Positions 36,971 to 46,750 of a stretch of 64,000 nt of DNA are shown here, piece by piece (position 1 is the first letter of the stretch; each line of letters starts with the position of its first letter). Source of the DNA: Aquimarina brevivitae (lineage in GTDB: Bacteria > Bacteroidota > Bacteroidia > Flavobacteriales > Flavobacteriaceae); contig NZ_SGXE01000001.1 in assembly GCF_004216895.1 (NCBI RefSeq), positions 1,284,208 to 1,348,207 of the forward strand, given 5' to 3'. The position numbers were made by a program, and so were the translations under genes. Under the pieces are notes generated by a model, which saw only the letters and a program-made list of their open reading frames with translations, ran no database searches and had not been told where the DNA came from.

Positions 36971-38251
36971 TTAATAGTTATATTTAGAGCCCCATAGTTT
37001 TTTCAAAAACACCCTTAAACTATTTTCTCTTTGATTGTTTTTTGGTTCGTATAGTTTGGTGTTTTGTATTTCATCTGGCATAAACTCTTGGTGGATAAAT
37101 CCACCCTCATAATCGTGTGCATATTTATAATCTTGTCCATATCCCAATTCTTTCATAAGCGTCGTAGGAGCATTGCGTAAGTATAAAGGAATTGATAAGT
37201 CTCCAGTTTGTTTGACAAGTTGTTGAGCTTTATTGATGGCTAAGTAAGAAGCATTGCTTTTTGGTGAAGTGGCTAAGTAAATAACACACTGACTTAAAAT
37301 AATGCGGGCTTCAGGATAACCAATCGTTGTAACCGCCTGAAACGTATTATTGGCTATTACCAAAGCTGTTGGATTTGCATTTCCGATATCTTCTGAAGCT
37401 AGAATTATTAATCTCCGGGCGATAAACTTAACATCTTCGCCTCCTTCTATCATTCTAGCAAGCCAATATACTGCAGCATTAGGATCACTTCCTCTAATGG
37501 ATTTGATAAAAGCCGAGATGATATCATAATGTTGTTCCCCTGTTTTGTCATACCGAACGACATTTTGCTGTACCAAGCCGGTCACTAAATCATTGGTAAT
37601 GGTTATAGTTGATTGCGATTCTTGATTATTGACTACAAGCTCAAATATATTCAAAAGTTTCCTGGCGTCCCCTCCGCTAAGTTGAAGTAAAGCTTCGGTT
37701 TCTTTTAATTCAATTGATCTCTTTTGGAGTTGCTGATCCGTTTCTAGTGCTCTTATTAGTAGTTGGTTGAGTTCTTTTTTGCCAAAGGGGTTTAAAACAT
37801 AGACTTGACACCTCGATAATAGTGCTGGTATGACTTCAAAGCTGGGGTTTTCCGTTGTTGCGCCTACCAAAGTGACCCAGCCCTTTTCTACAGCTCCTAG
37901 CAGGGAATCTTGCTGAGATTTGCTAAAACGATGAATTTCATCAATAAACAAAATTGGGTTCTTTGTAGTGAAAAGACCACCACTATTTTTTGCTTTTTCA
38001 ATGACCTCTCTAACATCTTTAACTCCGCTACTGATAGCACTAAGTGTGTAAAATGGGCGATTGGATTCGTTGGCAATAATAGTAGCTAAGGTGGTTTTAC
38101 CCACCCCTGGTGGGCCCCATAATATTAGGGAGGGAATTATACCTTTTTTAATTTGACGTGTTAATGATCCTTTGTCACCCACAAGATGATCTTGACTTAG
38201 GTACTCTTCTAAGTTTTTTGGTCGTATGCGTTCTGCTAATGGTTCACTCAT
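36971..38251 (-). CDS. rarA: Replication-associated recombination protein A
   Basis: A 426-residue AAA+ ATPase of the RarA/MgsA/WRNIP1 family, related to clamp-loader subunits, which acts at stalled replication forks. The Walker A motif is GPPGVGKTT (46-54) and Walker B is LFIDEIHRF with D104 and E105. A C-terminal helical and tetramerisation part follows (GSDPNAAVYWLARMIEGGED). Length and domain order are normal. It is convergent with the preceding secreted-protein gene. Confidence 0.96.
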   Translation of the reverse strand: MSEPLAERIRPKNLEEYLSQDHLVGDKGSLTRQIKKGIIPSLILWGPPGVGKTTLATIIANESNRPFYTLSAISSGVKDVREVIEKAKNSGGLFTTKNPILFIDEIHRFSKSQQDSLLGAVEKGWVTLVGATTENPSFEVIPALLSRCQVYVLNPFGKKELNQLLIRALETDQQLQKRSIELKETEALLQLSGGDARKLLNIFELVVNNQESQSTITITNDLVTGLVQQNVVRYDKTGEQHYDIISAFIKSIRGSDPNAAVYWLARMIEGGEDVKFIARRLIILASEDIGNANPTALVIANNTFQAVTTIGYPEARIILSQCVIYLATSPKSNASYLAINKAQQLVKQTGDLSIPLYLRNAPTTLMKELGYGQDYKYAHDYEGGFIHQEFMPDEIQNTKLYEPKNNQRENSLRVFLKKLWGSKYNY

Positions 38252-38361
38252 ATTGGCAAAAGTAAGATTTAATAATTATACCTCCCTATCAACTGTTAAT
38301 TACTCAAATTTAATGACTCCTGACAATATTACTGAATTAAATTTTTGGTAACCTTTTTGAT

Positions 38362-38369
38362 TATTTTTG
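38362..38369 (+). promoter_or_regulatory. Candidate -7 element for the rhomboid gene
   Basis: TATTTTTG ends three bases before the ATG at 38373, so the transcript would start at or very near the start codon. No well-placed -33 TTG is seen. Confidence 0.35.
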
Positions 38370-38372
38370 ATT

Positions 38373-39116
38373 ATGGGAAAAAATACAGATTTTCAATTCA
38401 AAACTGGGGTTATAGGTTTTCCTATACTATTTGTATTAATCATATGGGTTGTTTTTTGGTTTGAAATTAGGTTTAATGTTGATTTAAATACTTTTGGTAT
38501 CAGACCAAGAGATATTGTAGGGCTAAGGGGGATATTATTTTCTCCGTTTATACATTCAGATATTACCCATTTATGGCATAATACCTTGCCGCTTTTTATA
38601 CTTTCATCCGCACTCTTCTTTTTTTACTGGCAACGCGCATGGAATATATTGGTTTTTGGACTTTTATGTACTGGGATTTTAACTTGGATAATGGGTAGAA
38701 ACGCTTATCACATAGGTGCTAGTGGTCTAATCTATATGTTATTTGGATTTTTGTTTCTTAAAGGTATATTAGCCAAGCATATTAGGTTAATTGCTTTGTC
38801 TTTTGCTACCGTATTTGTTTATGGTAGTATGGTATGGTACATTTTACCTGTGGATCCTCAAATTTCTTGGGAAGGACATCTTTCGGGGCTGCTTGTAGGT
38901 ATTTTATTAGCCATTGTATTTAGAAAAAAAATTGCAAAGCCTAAGCTGTATGATTGGCAGCGACCCGATTATAATCCTGAGGAAGATGAGTTTTTGCAGC
39001 ATTTTGATGAAGACGGTAATTTTATTGAAAATATACCTGAAGATGAGGATCAACAAGATATTCAAGTTATATACGAGTATAAGGAACATAATGGCAATAA
39101 GAAAACCGACGATTAG
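38373..39116 (+). CDS. Rhomboid family intramembrane serine protease
   Basis: A 247-residue inner-membrane protease. The ATG at 38373 is preferred over a TTG two codons upstream. Six membrane segments are suggested between about residues 12 and 180. The catalytic serine is S117 in GASG, and the histidine is H169 in EGHLSG; the HxxxN-type motif near residues 66-70 (HLWHN) is present too. A hydrophilic acidic C-terminal tail of about 60 residues follows. Substrates are unknown. It is convergent with rlmB, five bases apart. Confidence 0.94.
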   Translation: MGKNTDFQFKTGVIGFPILFVLIIWVVFWFEIRFNVDLNTFGIRPRDIVGLRGILFSPFIHSDITHLWHNTLPLFILSSALFFFYWQRAWNILVFGLLCTGILTWIMGRNAYHIGASGLIYMLFGFLFLKGILAKHIRLIALSFATVFVYGSMVWYILPVDPQISWEGHLSGLLVGILLAIVFRKKIAKPKLYDWQRPDYNPEEDEFLQHFDEDGNFIENIPEDEDQQDIQVIYEYKEHNGNKKTDD

Positions 39117-39121
39117 TTTAA

Positions 39122-39856
39122 TTATAAGCGTTGTCTCGTTATTTCGTATAAAAAAGCACCACAGGCAACAGAAACGTTTAGAGAGCCAATCTCTCCTTTC
39201 ATAGGTATCTTAGCTAAGTGGTCAACAGTTTTTAGTACCGAAGGAGAAACACCTTTTCCTTCGCTACCCATAACAATCGCTGTGGGTACTGATAAATCAA
39301 TGTCATACAATAGCTCAGAGGCTTTTTCGGTTGCCGCCACCACTTGTACTCCTGACCCTTGAAGATAGAATATAGCGTCCTTGATATGATCCACCTTGCA
39401 TATTGGGATATTGTATACCGCACCAGCAGATGTTTTTATGGTATCGGCGTTAACCGGAGCACCACCCTTTTTTTGTATTATAATACCATCGACTCCTGTA
39501 CATTCGGCAGTTCTGATAATAGCTCCAAAATTTCTTACATCAGATAATTGATCCAAAATTAAAAATAGAGGGTTCTTGCCGGATTCAATGGTTTGAATCA
39601 CAAGATTTTCGAAATCTGCAAATGTTATTGGCGAAATTAAAGCAACAACTCCTTGATGATTCTTTGAAGAAAATCGATTCAGTCGTTCTACAGGTACATA
39701 AGCTACAGTGTTATTATTTTTTTTGGCTAATGCAATAAGCTCTTTAGCCAAGCTGCCTTGTAAATCTTTTTGAATAAAAATCTTATCAATTTCTTTTCCA
39801 GATTTAATGGCTTCAATAACCGATCGTATCCCAAATATTTCAGTTTCTTTCTTCAT
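39122..39856 (-). CDS. rlmB: 23S rRNA 2'-O-methyltransferase of the SpoU/TrmH family (RlmB-like)
   Basis: A 244-residue SPOUT enzyme with an N-terminal L30e-like substrate domain (MKKETEIFGIRSVIEAIKSG) and a C-terminal knotted domain. The motifs DQLSDVRNFGAIIRTAECTGVDGII, IVMGSEGKGVSPSV and IPMKGEIGSLNVSVACGAFLYE match RlmB, which methylates G2251 of 23S rRNA in Escherichia coli. Other TrmH-type specificities are possible. The ATG at 39856 is preferred over a TTG three codons upstream. It lies close after the preceding operon's terminator. Confidence 0.9.
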   Translation of the reverse strand: MKKETEIFGIRSVIEAIKSGKEIDKIFIQKDLQGSLAKELIALAKKNNNTVAYVPVERLNRFSSKNHQGVVALISPITFADFENLVIQTIESGKNPLFLILDQLSDVRNFGAIIRTAECTGVDGIIIQKKGGAPVNADTIKTSAGAVYNIPICKVDHIKDAIFYLQGSGVQVVAATEKASELLYDIDLSVPTAIVMGSEGKGVSPSVLKTVDHLAKIPMKGEIGSLNVSVACGAFLYEITRQRL

Positions 39857-39862
39857 ATCGTG

Positions 39863-39900
39863 CAAAAATAAACAACCCTCGATAAAAATCGAGGGTTGTT
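39863..39900 (-). terminator. Intrinsic terminator of the SusCD operon
   Basis: AACAACCCTCGAT (39871-39883) and ATCGAGGGTTGTT (39888-39900) form a perfect 13-bp stem with an A4 loop. On the minus strand TTTATTTTTG follows, which also contains a -7-like element, and the rlmB start comes 14 bases after the hairpin. Confidence 0.9.
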
Positions 39901-39930
39901 GTTATAAATATAATAAATGTTGTGTGTTTA

Positions 39931-40794
39931 TTATAAGGCACCTACATTGATGTAAGATACTACTCCAGTATCTACGTTAGTCGATTTTTCAAACGTAGCA
40001 ACTGGGATTCTAACTCCAACCGGAGTGCTTTCTGGCAGTGTTCCGTTCACAGCAACTAATCTTCCGTCAGGAAGTGTAAAAAGTACATTGTAATCGGTAC
40101 CTCCAGCAGCTACTGGCGTAAATGCGATAACATATACATCATAGATTCCATCTGCTCTTCCTGTGTTTTCGAAAAGATCTTCTTCAAAACGATCTCCAGA
40201 AGCAGCATTTTCAAAAATAGCGGTAAAACCTCTATCAATTACCTGCATATCTATGTCGATACCAGGAGCGCCATTCCAATCTAAAAGAATGTTGATACCT
40301 CCTGCAGCAGATAAAGTTTTAGGATAAATTCCTAAACTTAATTCATTAGAAGAAATAGTATAGGTAGTACCTGGTACTAACTCATCTAATAAAATTGCAG
40401 TTAATTCAATAGTTAAAGCATCTGAAGCCCCTTCTATAGTTTCTCCATCGATTACGCTATCGTCTGGAGATATAGTCACGGTTCCTGCTCCAGTTGTAGC
40501 TCCAGCTGCGATTTCTGCAGTACCTGTAGTTACACCGCCATTATCCATTCTTGCAGTTGCAGTAACTGTTACATCCGTAGAGAATGCTTGCGGAAGTGTT
40601 ACAGTAAAATCAACTACATTTCCTTCTCCAGTAACAGTGACGTCACTAGCTATAGTAGCATCAATGTTAATAATTTCTTTATCTAGGGGATCACCAATAC
40701 CAGCAGTCACTGGGTTGTCATCCTCGCAAGACGTCAGGATTAGTCCAAATAATCCAACAAATGCGATATATTTTAATCTATATATGTTTTTCAT
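39931..40794 (-). CDS. Lipoprotein of unknown function (SusCD operon, last gene)
   Basis: A 287-residue protein with a signal peptide ending in the lipobox LTSC at Cys23. The mature part is beta-rich with many Val, Thr, Asp and Gly residues, including a Ca-beta-like stretch (DVTVTGEGNVVDFTVTLPQAF) of immunoglobulin-like appearance and a later part with GIDIDMQVIDRG. It is the last of four genes downstream of SusC. By position it may be a surface-exposed glycan-binding or enzyme-supporting lipoprotein; no enzyme motif is visible. Confidence 0.8.
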   Translation of the reverse strand: MKNIYRLKYIAFVGLFGLILTSCEDDNPVTAGIGDPLDKEIINIDATIASDVTVTGEGNVVDFTVTLPQAFSTDVTVTATARMDNGGVTTGTAEIAAGATTGAGTVTISPDDSVIDGETIEGASDALTIELTAILLDELVPGTTYTISSNELSLGIYPKTLSAAGGINILLDWNGAPGIDIDMQVIDRGFTAIFENAASGDRFEEDLFENTGRADGIYDVYVIAFTPVAAGGTDYNVLFTLPDGRLVAVNGTLPESTPVGVRIPVATFEKSTNVDTGVVSYINVGAL

Positions 40795-40808
40795 AATTTT
40801 CTAGAATT

Positions 40809-41702
40809 TTAAAGTTTCTGCGCTTGAAAGATTAATGGACCAAATGTAAATCTAGCTCCATCTGAGAGTCTTTCTAAAGTTGTATCCATTGTAGTGGTTA
40901 CAACACCAACACAAGAGAAAAAGAATCCAACTTCGGTTGAAACTGATGTCGGGCTAAATCCAGGACAACAAGCATCACCAGTGTCAAAAGCTTCTTGATT
41001 AGCGATAGTAATCTCTCCACTATTTGGATCTACCTGTATAGTAACTTCAAAATCTTCTCCTGTGTCAGGATCATCAGAGTTATAAGGGTCTATCATTACA
41101 ATAGTGTTAGGCTCTTCTCCTGCTACCATTTCAAATGTATGACCGTTACAAAGACTTCCTAAATCACATTCAACCACTTGATACGTACCTATAGCCTCCT
41201 CTATAGAGAAAGGGCATGATACAAACGTTTGTAGTCTATAGGCTTGTCTTTGACCAACCTCACCCAGTAAATCAGCATTTAGGTTGCTTTCATACACTAC
41301 AGATCCATCAGTTCCAGTAGTTTTACCAACAAAATCAAATCGATCTCCAGGTAGAATTTCTGAAACATCTATACCTAAAGCGGTAGCGATATCTCCGGCT
41401 CCAATTTGGAAATCAGCCGGGAAAGTAGTTGTAGAATAAATAGGTACAAACTCAGAAGCTATACCGCCACTTACACGACGTACTTCAAATTCATGACTTG
41501 CCACATTATCTACGGGAGCTCTTAGCGTTCCACCATAGGTAGAAGTCGTAATCGCAGTTACATCGATAACTGGGCTCTCTATATCGATCAATACGTAGGC
41601 TCCATTAACCTGCTCGGCTAGGGGAGACTTTTCATTGTCTTCACAGTTTGTTAAGCTTATCGCTAGAAAACAAACAAAAAGTGTTTTAAATATATTTTTC
41701 AT
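40809..41702 (-). CDS. Lipoprotein of unknown function (SusCD operon)
   Basis: A 297-residue protein with a signal peptide and lipobox SLTNC at Cys20. It contains several cysteines in the mature part (FVSCPFSIEEAIGTYQVVEC, GSLCNGHTF, GDACCPGFSP), which suggests disulfides or metal binding. I recognise no named domain. It lies 13 bases after the SusD gene and before another lipoprotein, and is probably part of the same outer-membrane uptake locus. Confidence 0.8.
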   Translation of the reverse strand: MKNIFKTLFVCFLAISLTNCEDNEKSPLAEQVNGAYVLIDIESPVIDVTAITTSTYGGTLRAPVDNVASHEFEVRRVSGGIASEFVPIYSTTTFPADFQIGAGDIATALGIDVSEILPGDRFDFVGKTTGTDGSVVYESNLNADLLGEVGQRQAYRLQTFVSCPFSIEEAIGTYQVVECDLGSLCNGHTFEMVAGEEPNTIVMIDPYNSDDPDTGEDFEVTIQVDPNSGEITIANQEAFDTGDACCPGFSPTSVSTEVGFFFSCVGVVTTTMDTTLERLSDGARFTFGPLIFQAQKL

Positions 41703-41715
41703 TTATTCTTTTTTT

Positions 41716-43437
41716 TTAGTTAATAAACCCGTCATCAGGATTCTTATCCCAGAAGATTTTCTCTGTACGTTCTTTCTGAGTTGCATTACTATTATTATTA
41801 ATATAGTTAGCAGGATATAACGCACTTCTGTAGTAGTCACCAGGATTCGGATCTAATGTAGGTTGGAAGTTGCTAGGTAGCCCAGTTCTTCTATAACCAT
41901 TATAGGTCTCTAATCCATTACCAAAAGAAGCAATAAAGTATTCTTTCATTACGATATCTAAACGATCATTTGGACCTGCAGCATCGTATGCATCTAAGAC
42001 AACTGTAACATAAGCGTTAACATTTGTAGCTGTAGCTGCAAATGGGCTAGAAGCCGTGGCTGGATCAAAATTTAGCACTTTGTCCATTGATGCTCTTATA
42101 CCTGCCTCCAAGGAAGCTCTTGCATCACCAGTTGCTCCAGCAGTTAATTGAGCCTCGGCTTTAAGGAAGTGAACGTAAGAACTTAAAATGATTGGAGTGA
42201 TACCAGCTCCTAAACCGCCGTCTTCTCCTTCATTTTGAATACTACCGGCATCATCAATATCAAATGATCCTCCTACTGGATAAACGCCATATACTGTTCT
42301 TTTTTCATCGTCTGGTGGGATACCACCATTATCTCCGTGGTCTCTACCCCAGTATCCTCTACCAGCATCAGCTACACAGAAAGGCATTCCAATAGAGTTG
42401 TCATAAATTGAACTTTCATTACCGTAATGACCTGGTGCAGATTGAACAATACATCCTAACGTAAAGATATCTTCGTTGTTGGCATTGCTATCCTGGCGAT
42501 AAAAGTAATAACGTAATCTTGGATCGTCACCAGCGCCTTTCTCATCAATCATAGCCCACATTAAGTAATTAGACATATATCCTGTAGCAGCTGCTTCATA
42601 ATATCTGTTATAACCTGGGTGTCTTGAGTTAGGGTTAACGCGGTTAGTACCATAATTGAATTGCCAATCCTCAGATGGCGTGTCAATTAAATCATTTTCA
42701 GCTAAAAGTGAATTGATTTCAGCAGTGATATTTACTCCTAATTCAGTTCCTGCATCTTTAGCTTGTGTATATATACGTAACTTTAGCGTTTTTGCTGCAG
42801 TAATCCAATTGTCTTGTAATTCAACTTCAACGCTTCCTCCATTGTTCAATGCAAAGTATAAATCATCACTTGGTAATGAGGTAGACTCTACACCTAAAAT
42901 TGAAATAGCTTCATCTAATTCATCAAGAGCCGCCTGATAGATGGATACCTGATCATCTGCACCTGGGTTAAGATTACCATTTCCTTGTAATGCTTCAGAA
43001 TATGGAACATCTCCGAATAGATCAACTAAAGTAACTAATACATAAGCTCTCATTACCTTAGAAGCTCCTAACTGATACGTTAATCCTTGCTCTTCGGCTA
43101 CCGGTTCTAAAGTCTGAATATCATTTAAAACTCCAGCATAAGCAGCGGACCAAATACCGTTAAAACTGATAGGTGCAAAAGCATTTGCATATTGGTTACC
43201 ACCAGTCATAGCAAAGGATCTGGTTACCTGAGCAGAAAACGAAGCATCTCCTGCAGTGGCTTGAACGAATCCGTTAAAACCTAATTGAATGTTATTAAAC
43301 AACTGATCAGGATCTAACTGATCAATAGTCACGTCCGTAGGATCTTGTAATTGATCAAGATCAGTAGTTTCACAGGCGGTAAAGCCTATTCCTACTAATA
43401 AGGACAGTATAATTAATTTTATATGTTTGTTTTTCAT
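41716..43437 (-). CDS. SusD/RagB family nutrient-binding lipoprotein
   Basis: A 573-residue outer-membrane lipoprotein with the lipobox FTAC at Cys22. The N-terminal LDPDQLFNNIQLGFNGFVQATAGDASFSAQVTRSF and the C-terminal GLETYNGYRRTGLP motif are typical of SusD_2-type proteins. It forms a lid on the SusC porin and captures glycans or peptides for import. The SusC gene is directly upstream. No glycoside hydrolase, peptidase or sigma/anti-sigma pair accompanies the pair, so the substrate cannot be told. Confidence 0.93.
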   Translation of the reverse strand: MKNKHIKLIILSLLVGIGFTACETTDLDQLQDPTDVTIDQLDPDQLFNNIQLGFNGFVQATAGDASFSAQVTRSFAMTGGNQYANAFAPISFNGIWSAAYAGVLNDIQTLEPVAEEQGLTYQLGASKVMRAYVLVTLVDLFGDVPYSEALQGNGNLNPGADDQVSIYQAALDELDEAISILGVESTSLPSDDLYFALNNGGSVEVELQDNWITAAKTLKLRIYTQAKDAGTELGVNITAEINSLLAENDLIDTPSEDWQFNYGTNRVNPNSRHPGYNRYYEAAATGYMSNYLMWAMIDEKGAGDDPRLRYYFYRQDSNANNEDIFTLGCIVQSAPGHYGNESSIYDNSIGMPFCVADAGRGYWGRDHGDNGGIPPDDEKRTVYGVYPVGGSFDIDDAGSIQNEGEDGGLGAGITPIILSSYVHFLKAEAQLTAGATGDARASLEAGIRASMDKVLNFDPATASSPFAATATNVNAYVTVVLDAYDAAGPNDRLDIVMKEYFIASFGNGLETYNGYRRTGLPSNFQPTLDPNPGDYYRSALYPANYINNNSNATQKERTEKIFWDKNPDDGFIN

Positions 43438-43451
43438 AATCTATCTTTTTT

Positions 43452-46400
43452 TTAGAATGTTAGATTTAAGCTAAATCCATATCTCTTTGCTGTTGGACCA
43501 GTTAAGTAATCAAACCCTTGTCCATTACCAACTCCTAAACTTGTAACCTCAGGATCAAAATTTAATCCTTCTGGGAAGTTAATGGCTTTGTACCACATGT
43601 TCTGTCCTATAAGTCTAATAGATACAGCACCAAAAGGAGTTTTGTCTAAAAATCTTTTTGGGAAATCATAAGATAATGAAATTTCACGTAATCTAATTGT
43701 TGTTGCATCATATACCGCTTGCTCATCGATAAAGAAACCAGAGTTTACAAAACCTAAGTCTGTAGCTGCGATTTGAATATCATTTGGAGAACCATCCGCT
43801 TTAACACCTGGTAAAATGAACGTTTGTGTTCTATCGTAAGCTGTGTCAGTCGTTAAACCTCTTGATAATAATGCAGAAGCTGTAGTAGAGTAGATATCAC
43901 CTCCGTGAGTGTACTCAATCTGAGCAGCTAAAGAGAAGTTTTTATAAGAGAACTCATTGATTATAGTTGTTCTCCAATCAGCATTAGGATCACCAATTAC
44001 TTTAAGGTCGTTATCTACTAGGTAGTTACCATCTGAACCAACGATGAAATTTCCGTTAGCATCTCTTGCTATAGAAGAACCTACAATCACACCATATGCT
44101 TCTCCAGTGATAGCAGCGTTACCTTGGTTACCAAATCCAGCAAATAAAGTAATACTTCCTGGAGCATCTCCGTTATCTTCTACAATGTTTTCATTGATCG
44201 TATATTGACCAGATACGTCCCATCTAAATCCTTCTGGATCTTTTGGACGGATTGGGTTGATGTTAAATCCAATTTCAAGACCTTCGTTAGATACCTCTCC
44301 TAAGTTATCAGCAGTAAGTGTGTAACCTGTTGAAGGATCTAACTGTTTCGCTTGAAGAATTAAGTCTTCAGAAACCTTACGGTAAACGGATAAATCAAAC
44401 CCAACTCTATTGTCAAATAATCTTGTTTCAACACCAGCTTCAATTTCTGTAATTAATTCTGGTTTTAGGTTTGGATTACCAAGTGTGTTAGAAATACCAA
44501 GTATGTTAGTAGTTCCAGCAGTTGGACTTTGGAATACATTAGTACCACTTGCTAAACCTACAACAGTAGAATATGCCTGTGGGAAACCTGCAGATGATCC
44601 ATAACCTAAACGTAATTTTAAGTAGTTGATCGCTTTACTTGCTTTTAAGCTTTCAATCGCTGCTGTTGGAATAAATGATAATGATGCAGATGGATAGAAA
44701 ATTGATCTGTTTTCTCTTGGTAATGAGGAGAACCAGTCATTTCTACCTTGAACGTTTAAGAATAAATAGTTGTCATATCCAAAAGTAGCACTAGCATACG
44801 CACCCATAATATTAAACTGTCCAAATCCTGTAGTACCTACAGACTCTTCATAGTTTTGATGAGTTTGTAATCCGTAAATGTTTTGCTGCGTACTGTTAAT
44901 GATATTAAACTCTGTTCTTTGAAGTCTAGGGTTTAAACCAATAGTACCATTAAGATTTATCTTGTCAGTAACATCTTTATCAAAATTTAAACTCAACGTG
45001 TGATCCCAAACTGTGCTTTCAATGTTAGTGGTGATAAGTTGACCACCTACTACTTGCTGACCACCTTTGTTTGCTCTACGTTCGTTTAACTGGTTATATC
45101 CATCAACAGTTACCCTGTAGGATAAATTTAACCAATCGTTAACCTCGTAGTTTGTTGTGATGTTTCCAAAGAAACGTCTAATCTTTTCTTCGTCAATAAT
45201 GTTGTTCAAAGTCCAAAGTGGGTTTTGAATATCGTTACCTCCTCTATAGTAAATAGATTCGTTTGTTAGCGGGTTTTCAAATGGTAAACCAAATAAATCA
45301 ACACTTCTTGGCGTATATAATACGTTAGCAAACAATGAAGCTCCAGAAGGGTTACTACCAAATCCAACAGCGGTTGGTGGTACTAAACGGTCTGTTCTTA
45401 CATAGTTCATCGAAGTGTTAATACTTAGTTTATTAGAAAGATTCATAGATCCCCCTAAACTGAAGTTAACCCTTTTGTATTCGTTTGTTGGTACGAAACC
45501 TTCGTCATCAGTATGACCAAAAGAAACATTTATATTTCCTTTTTCGCTAGAAGAAGAAGCGTTTACAGAAGTCGTCATTACAGACCCCGTTTTAAAGAAA
45601 TTCTCTACACTGTCATAAGGTCTGTACTCATAACGTGCTCCTTGGAATTGTGGAAATACACTAGCCAAAGACTCTCTGTCATATGGGTGAGGTACAGTAC
45701 CATCTGCGGCAACACCTTGCTGACCTCTTACGTTAAAGTTTGGTCCCCAGTTACTAAATGCCTGAGAGTAGTTTTGATAAAAACCATTACCATAAGTGTC
45801 TTGGTAATCAGGTAAATTGGCAATTTGGTTAGCAAAGTAAGAATGATTTACGGAAACCTCAAATTTCTTATTAGCATCAGCATCAGATCCAGTTTTTGTT
45901 GTAATTAAAACAACCCCGTTTCTACCTGCTTGTCCATAAAGAGTAGTTGCACTTAAACCTTTAAGTACAGAAATTTCTTTAATGTTATTAGGGTCGATAT
46001 CCAAAAAACGGCTCGATGCCGCAGCTCCCCCTTGTACGAAACTTCTATCACTATTGGTGTCAGAGTTAAATGGAATACCATCAACTACGAATAGTGGTTG
46101 GTTACTTCCGTTAATGGAAGAATAACCACGAATAATAATGTTTGTACCAGAACCTGATAAACCTGAAGTCTGTTGAATGTTTACCCCAGGAGCTTTTCCT
46201 GTTAGGGCTCTAACTACGTCAGTTTGAGGTTTAGAAGCAATATCATCGGATGCTATAGTAGCAACCGCATAACCTAATGCTTTCTTTTCTCTTCTAATAC
46301 CCTGAGCAGTTACAACAACCTCCTCTAGTTGAGCAGTGTCTTCAGCCAAAGTAATATTGATACTATTGCTGTCTCCTACTACAACTTCTTGTGTTGCAAA

Positions 46401-46631
46401 ACCTAAATAACTGAATGTAAGTACAGCTCCCTTGTTAGCTTTGATGTTGTAATTTCCATCAAAGTCTGTTTGAGTACCTGTACTAGTACCTTTAATAACG
46501 ATGTTTACCCCAGGCAAAGGTAGTCCCGATTGATCGGTAACTGTACCTGAGATCGTCTTTTCTTGCGCAAATGTTAGCTGCACAACAAACGCCAGTAATA
46601 GCGTTAGAATTCCACTAAACTTTGTTCTCAT
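43452..46631 (-). CDS. SusC/RagA family TonB-linked outer-membrane protein
   Basis: A 1059-residue TonB-dependent transporter. After a 22-residue signal peptide comes a carboxypeptidase-like regulatory domain at about residues 25-105 (ISGTVTDQSGLPLPGVNIVIKGTSTGTQTDFDGNYNI), the plug at about 115-230 with EEVVVTAQGIRREKKALGYA, and a beta-barrel ending in KRYGFSLNLTF with the usual C-terminal aromatic residue. It imports a ligand delivered by the SusD partner using TonB energy. It is the first gene of a four-gene operon. Confidence 0.95.
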   Translation of the reverse strand: MRTKFSGILTLLLAFVVQLTFAQEKTISGTVTDQSGLPLPGVNIVIKGTSTGTQTDFDGNYNIKANKGAVLTFSYLGFATQEVVVGDSNSINITLAEDTAQLEEVVVTAQGIRREKKALGYAVATIASDDIASKPQTDVVRALTGKAPGVNIQQTSGLSGSGTNIIIRGYSSINGSNQPLFVVDGIPFNSDTNSDRSFVQGGAAASSRFLDIDPNNIKEISVLKGLSATTLYGQAGRNGVVLITTKTGSDADANKKFEVSVNHSYFANQIANLPDYQDTYGNGFYQNYSQAFSNWGPNFNVRGQQGVAADGTVPHPYDRESLASVFPQFQGARYEYRPYDSVENFFKTGSVMTTSVNASSSSEKGNINVSFGHTDDEGFVPTNEYKRVNFSLGGSMNLSNKLSINTSMNYVRTDRLVPPTAVGFGSNPSGASLFANVLYTPRSVDLFGLPFENPLTNESIYYRGGNDIQNPLWTLNNIIDEEKIRRFFGNITTNYEVNDWLNLSYRVTVDGYNQLNERRANKGGQQVVGGQLITTNIESTVWDHTLSLNFDKDVTDKINLNGTIGLNPRLQRTEFNIINSTQQNIYGLQTHQNYEESVGTTGFGQFNIMGAYASATFGYDNYLFLNVQGRNDWFSSLPRENRSIFYPSASLSFIPTAAIESLKASKAINYLKLRLGYGSSAGFPQAYSTVVGLASGTNVFQSPTAGTTNILGISNTLGNPNLKPELITEIEAGVETRLFDNRVGFDLSVYRKVSEDLILQAKQLDPSTGYTLTADNLGEVSNEGLEIGFNINPIRPKDPEGFRWDVSGQYTINENIVEDNGDAPGSITLFAGFGNQGNAAITGEAYGVIVGSSIARDANGNFIVGSDGNYLVDNDLKVIGDPNADWRTTIINEFSYKNFSLAAQIEYTHGGDIYSTTASALLSRGLTTDTAYDRTQTFILPGVKADGSPNDIQIAATDLGFVNSGFFIDEQAVYDATTIRLREISLSYDFPKRFLDKTPFGAVSIRLIGQNMWYKAINFPEGLNFDPEVTSLGVGNGQGFDYLTGPTAKRYGFSLNLTF

Positions 46632-46750
46632 TTTATAATTTATTTGAATTAGCCAATGCCAAAAATCAAAATAATATCTGTATTAAACAACTTTTTGTTA
46701 TTAAAATTTTAATTATTCTGTTAATGTCTTTACAGATCTGATAATTCTCA

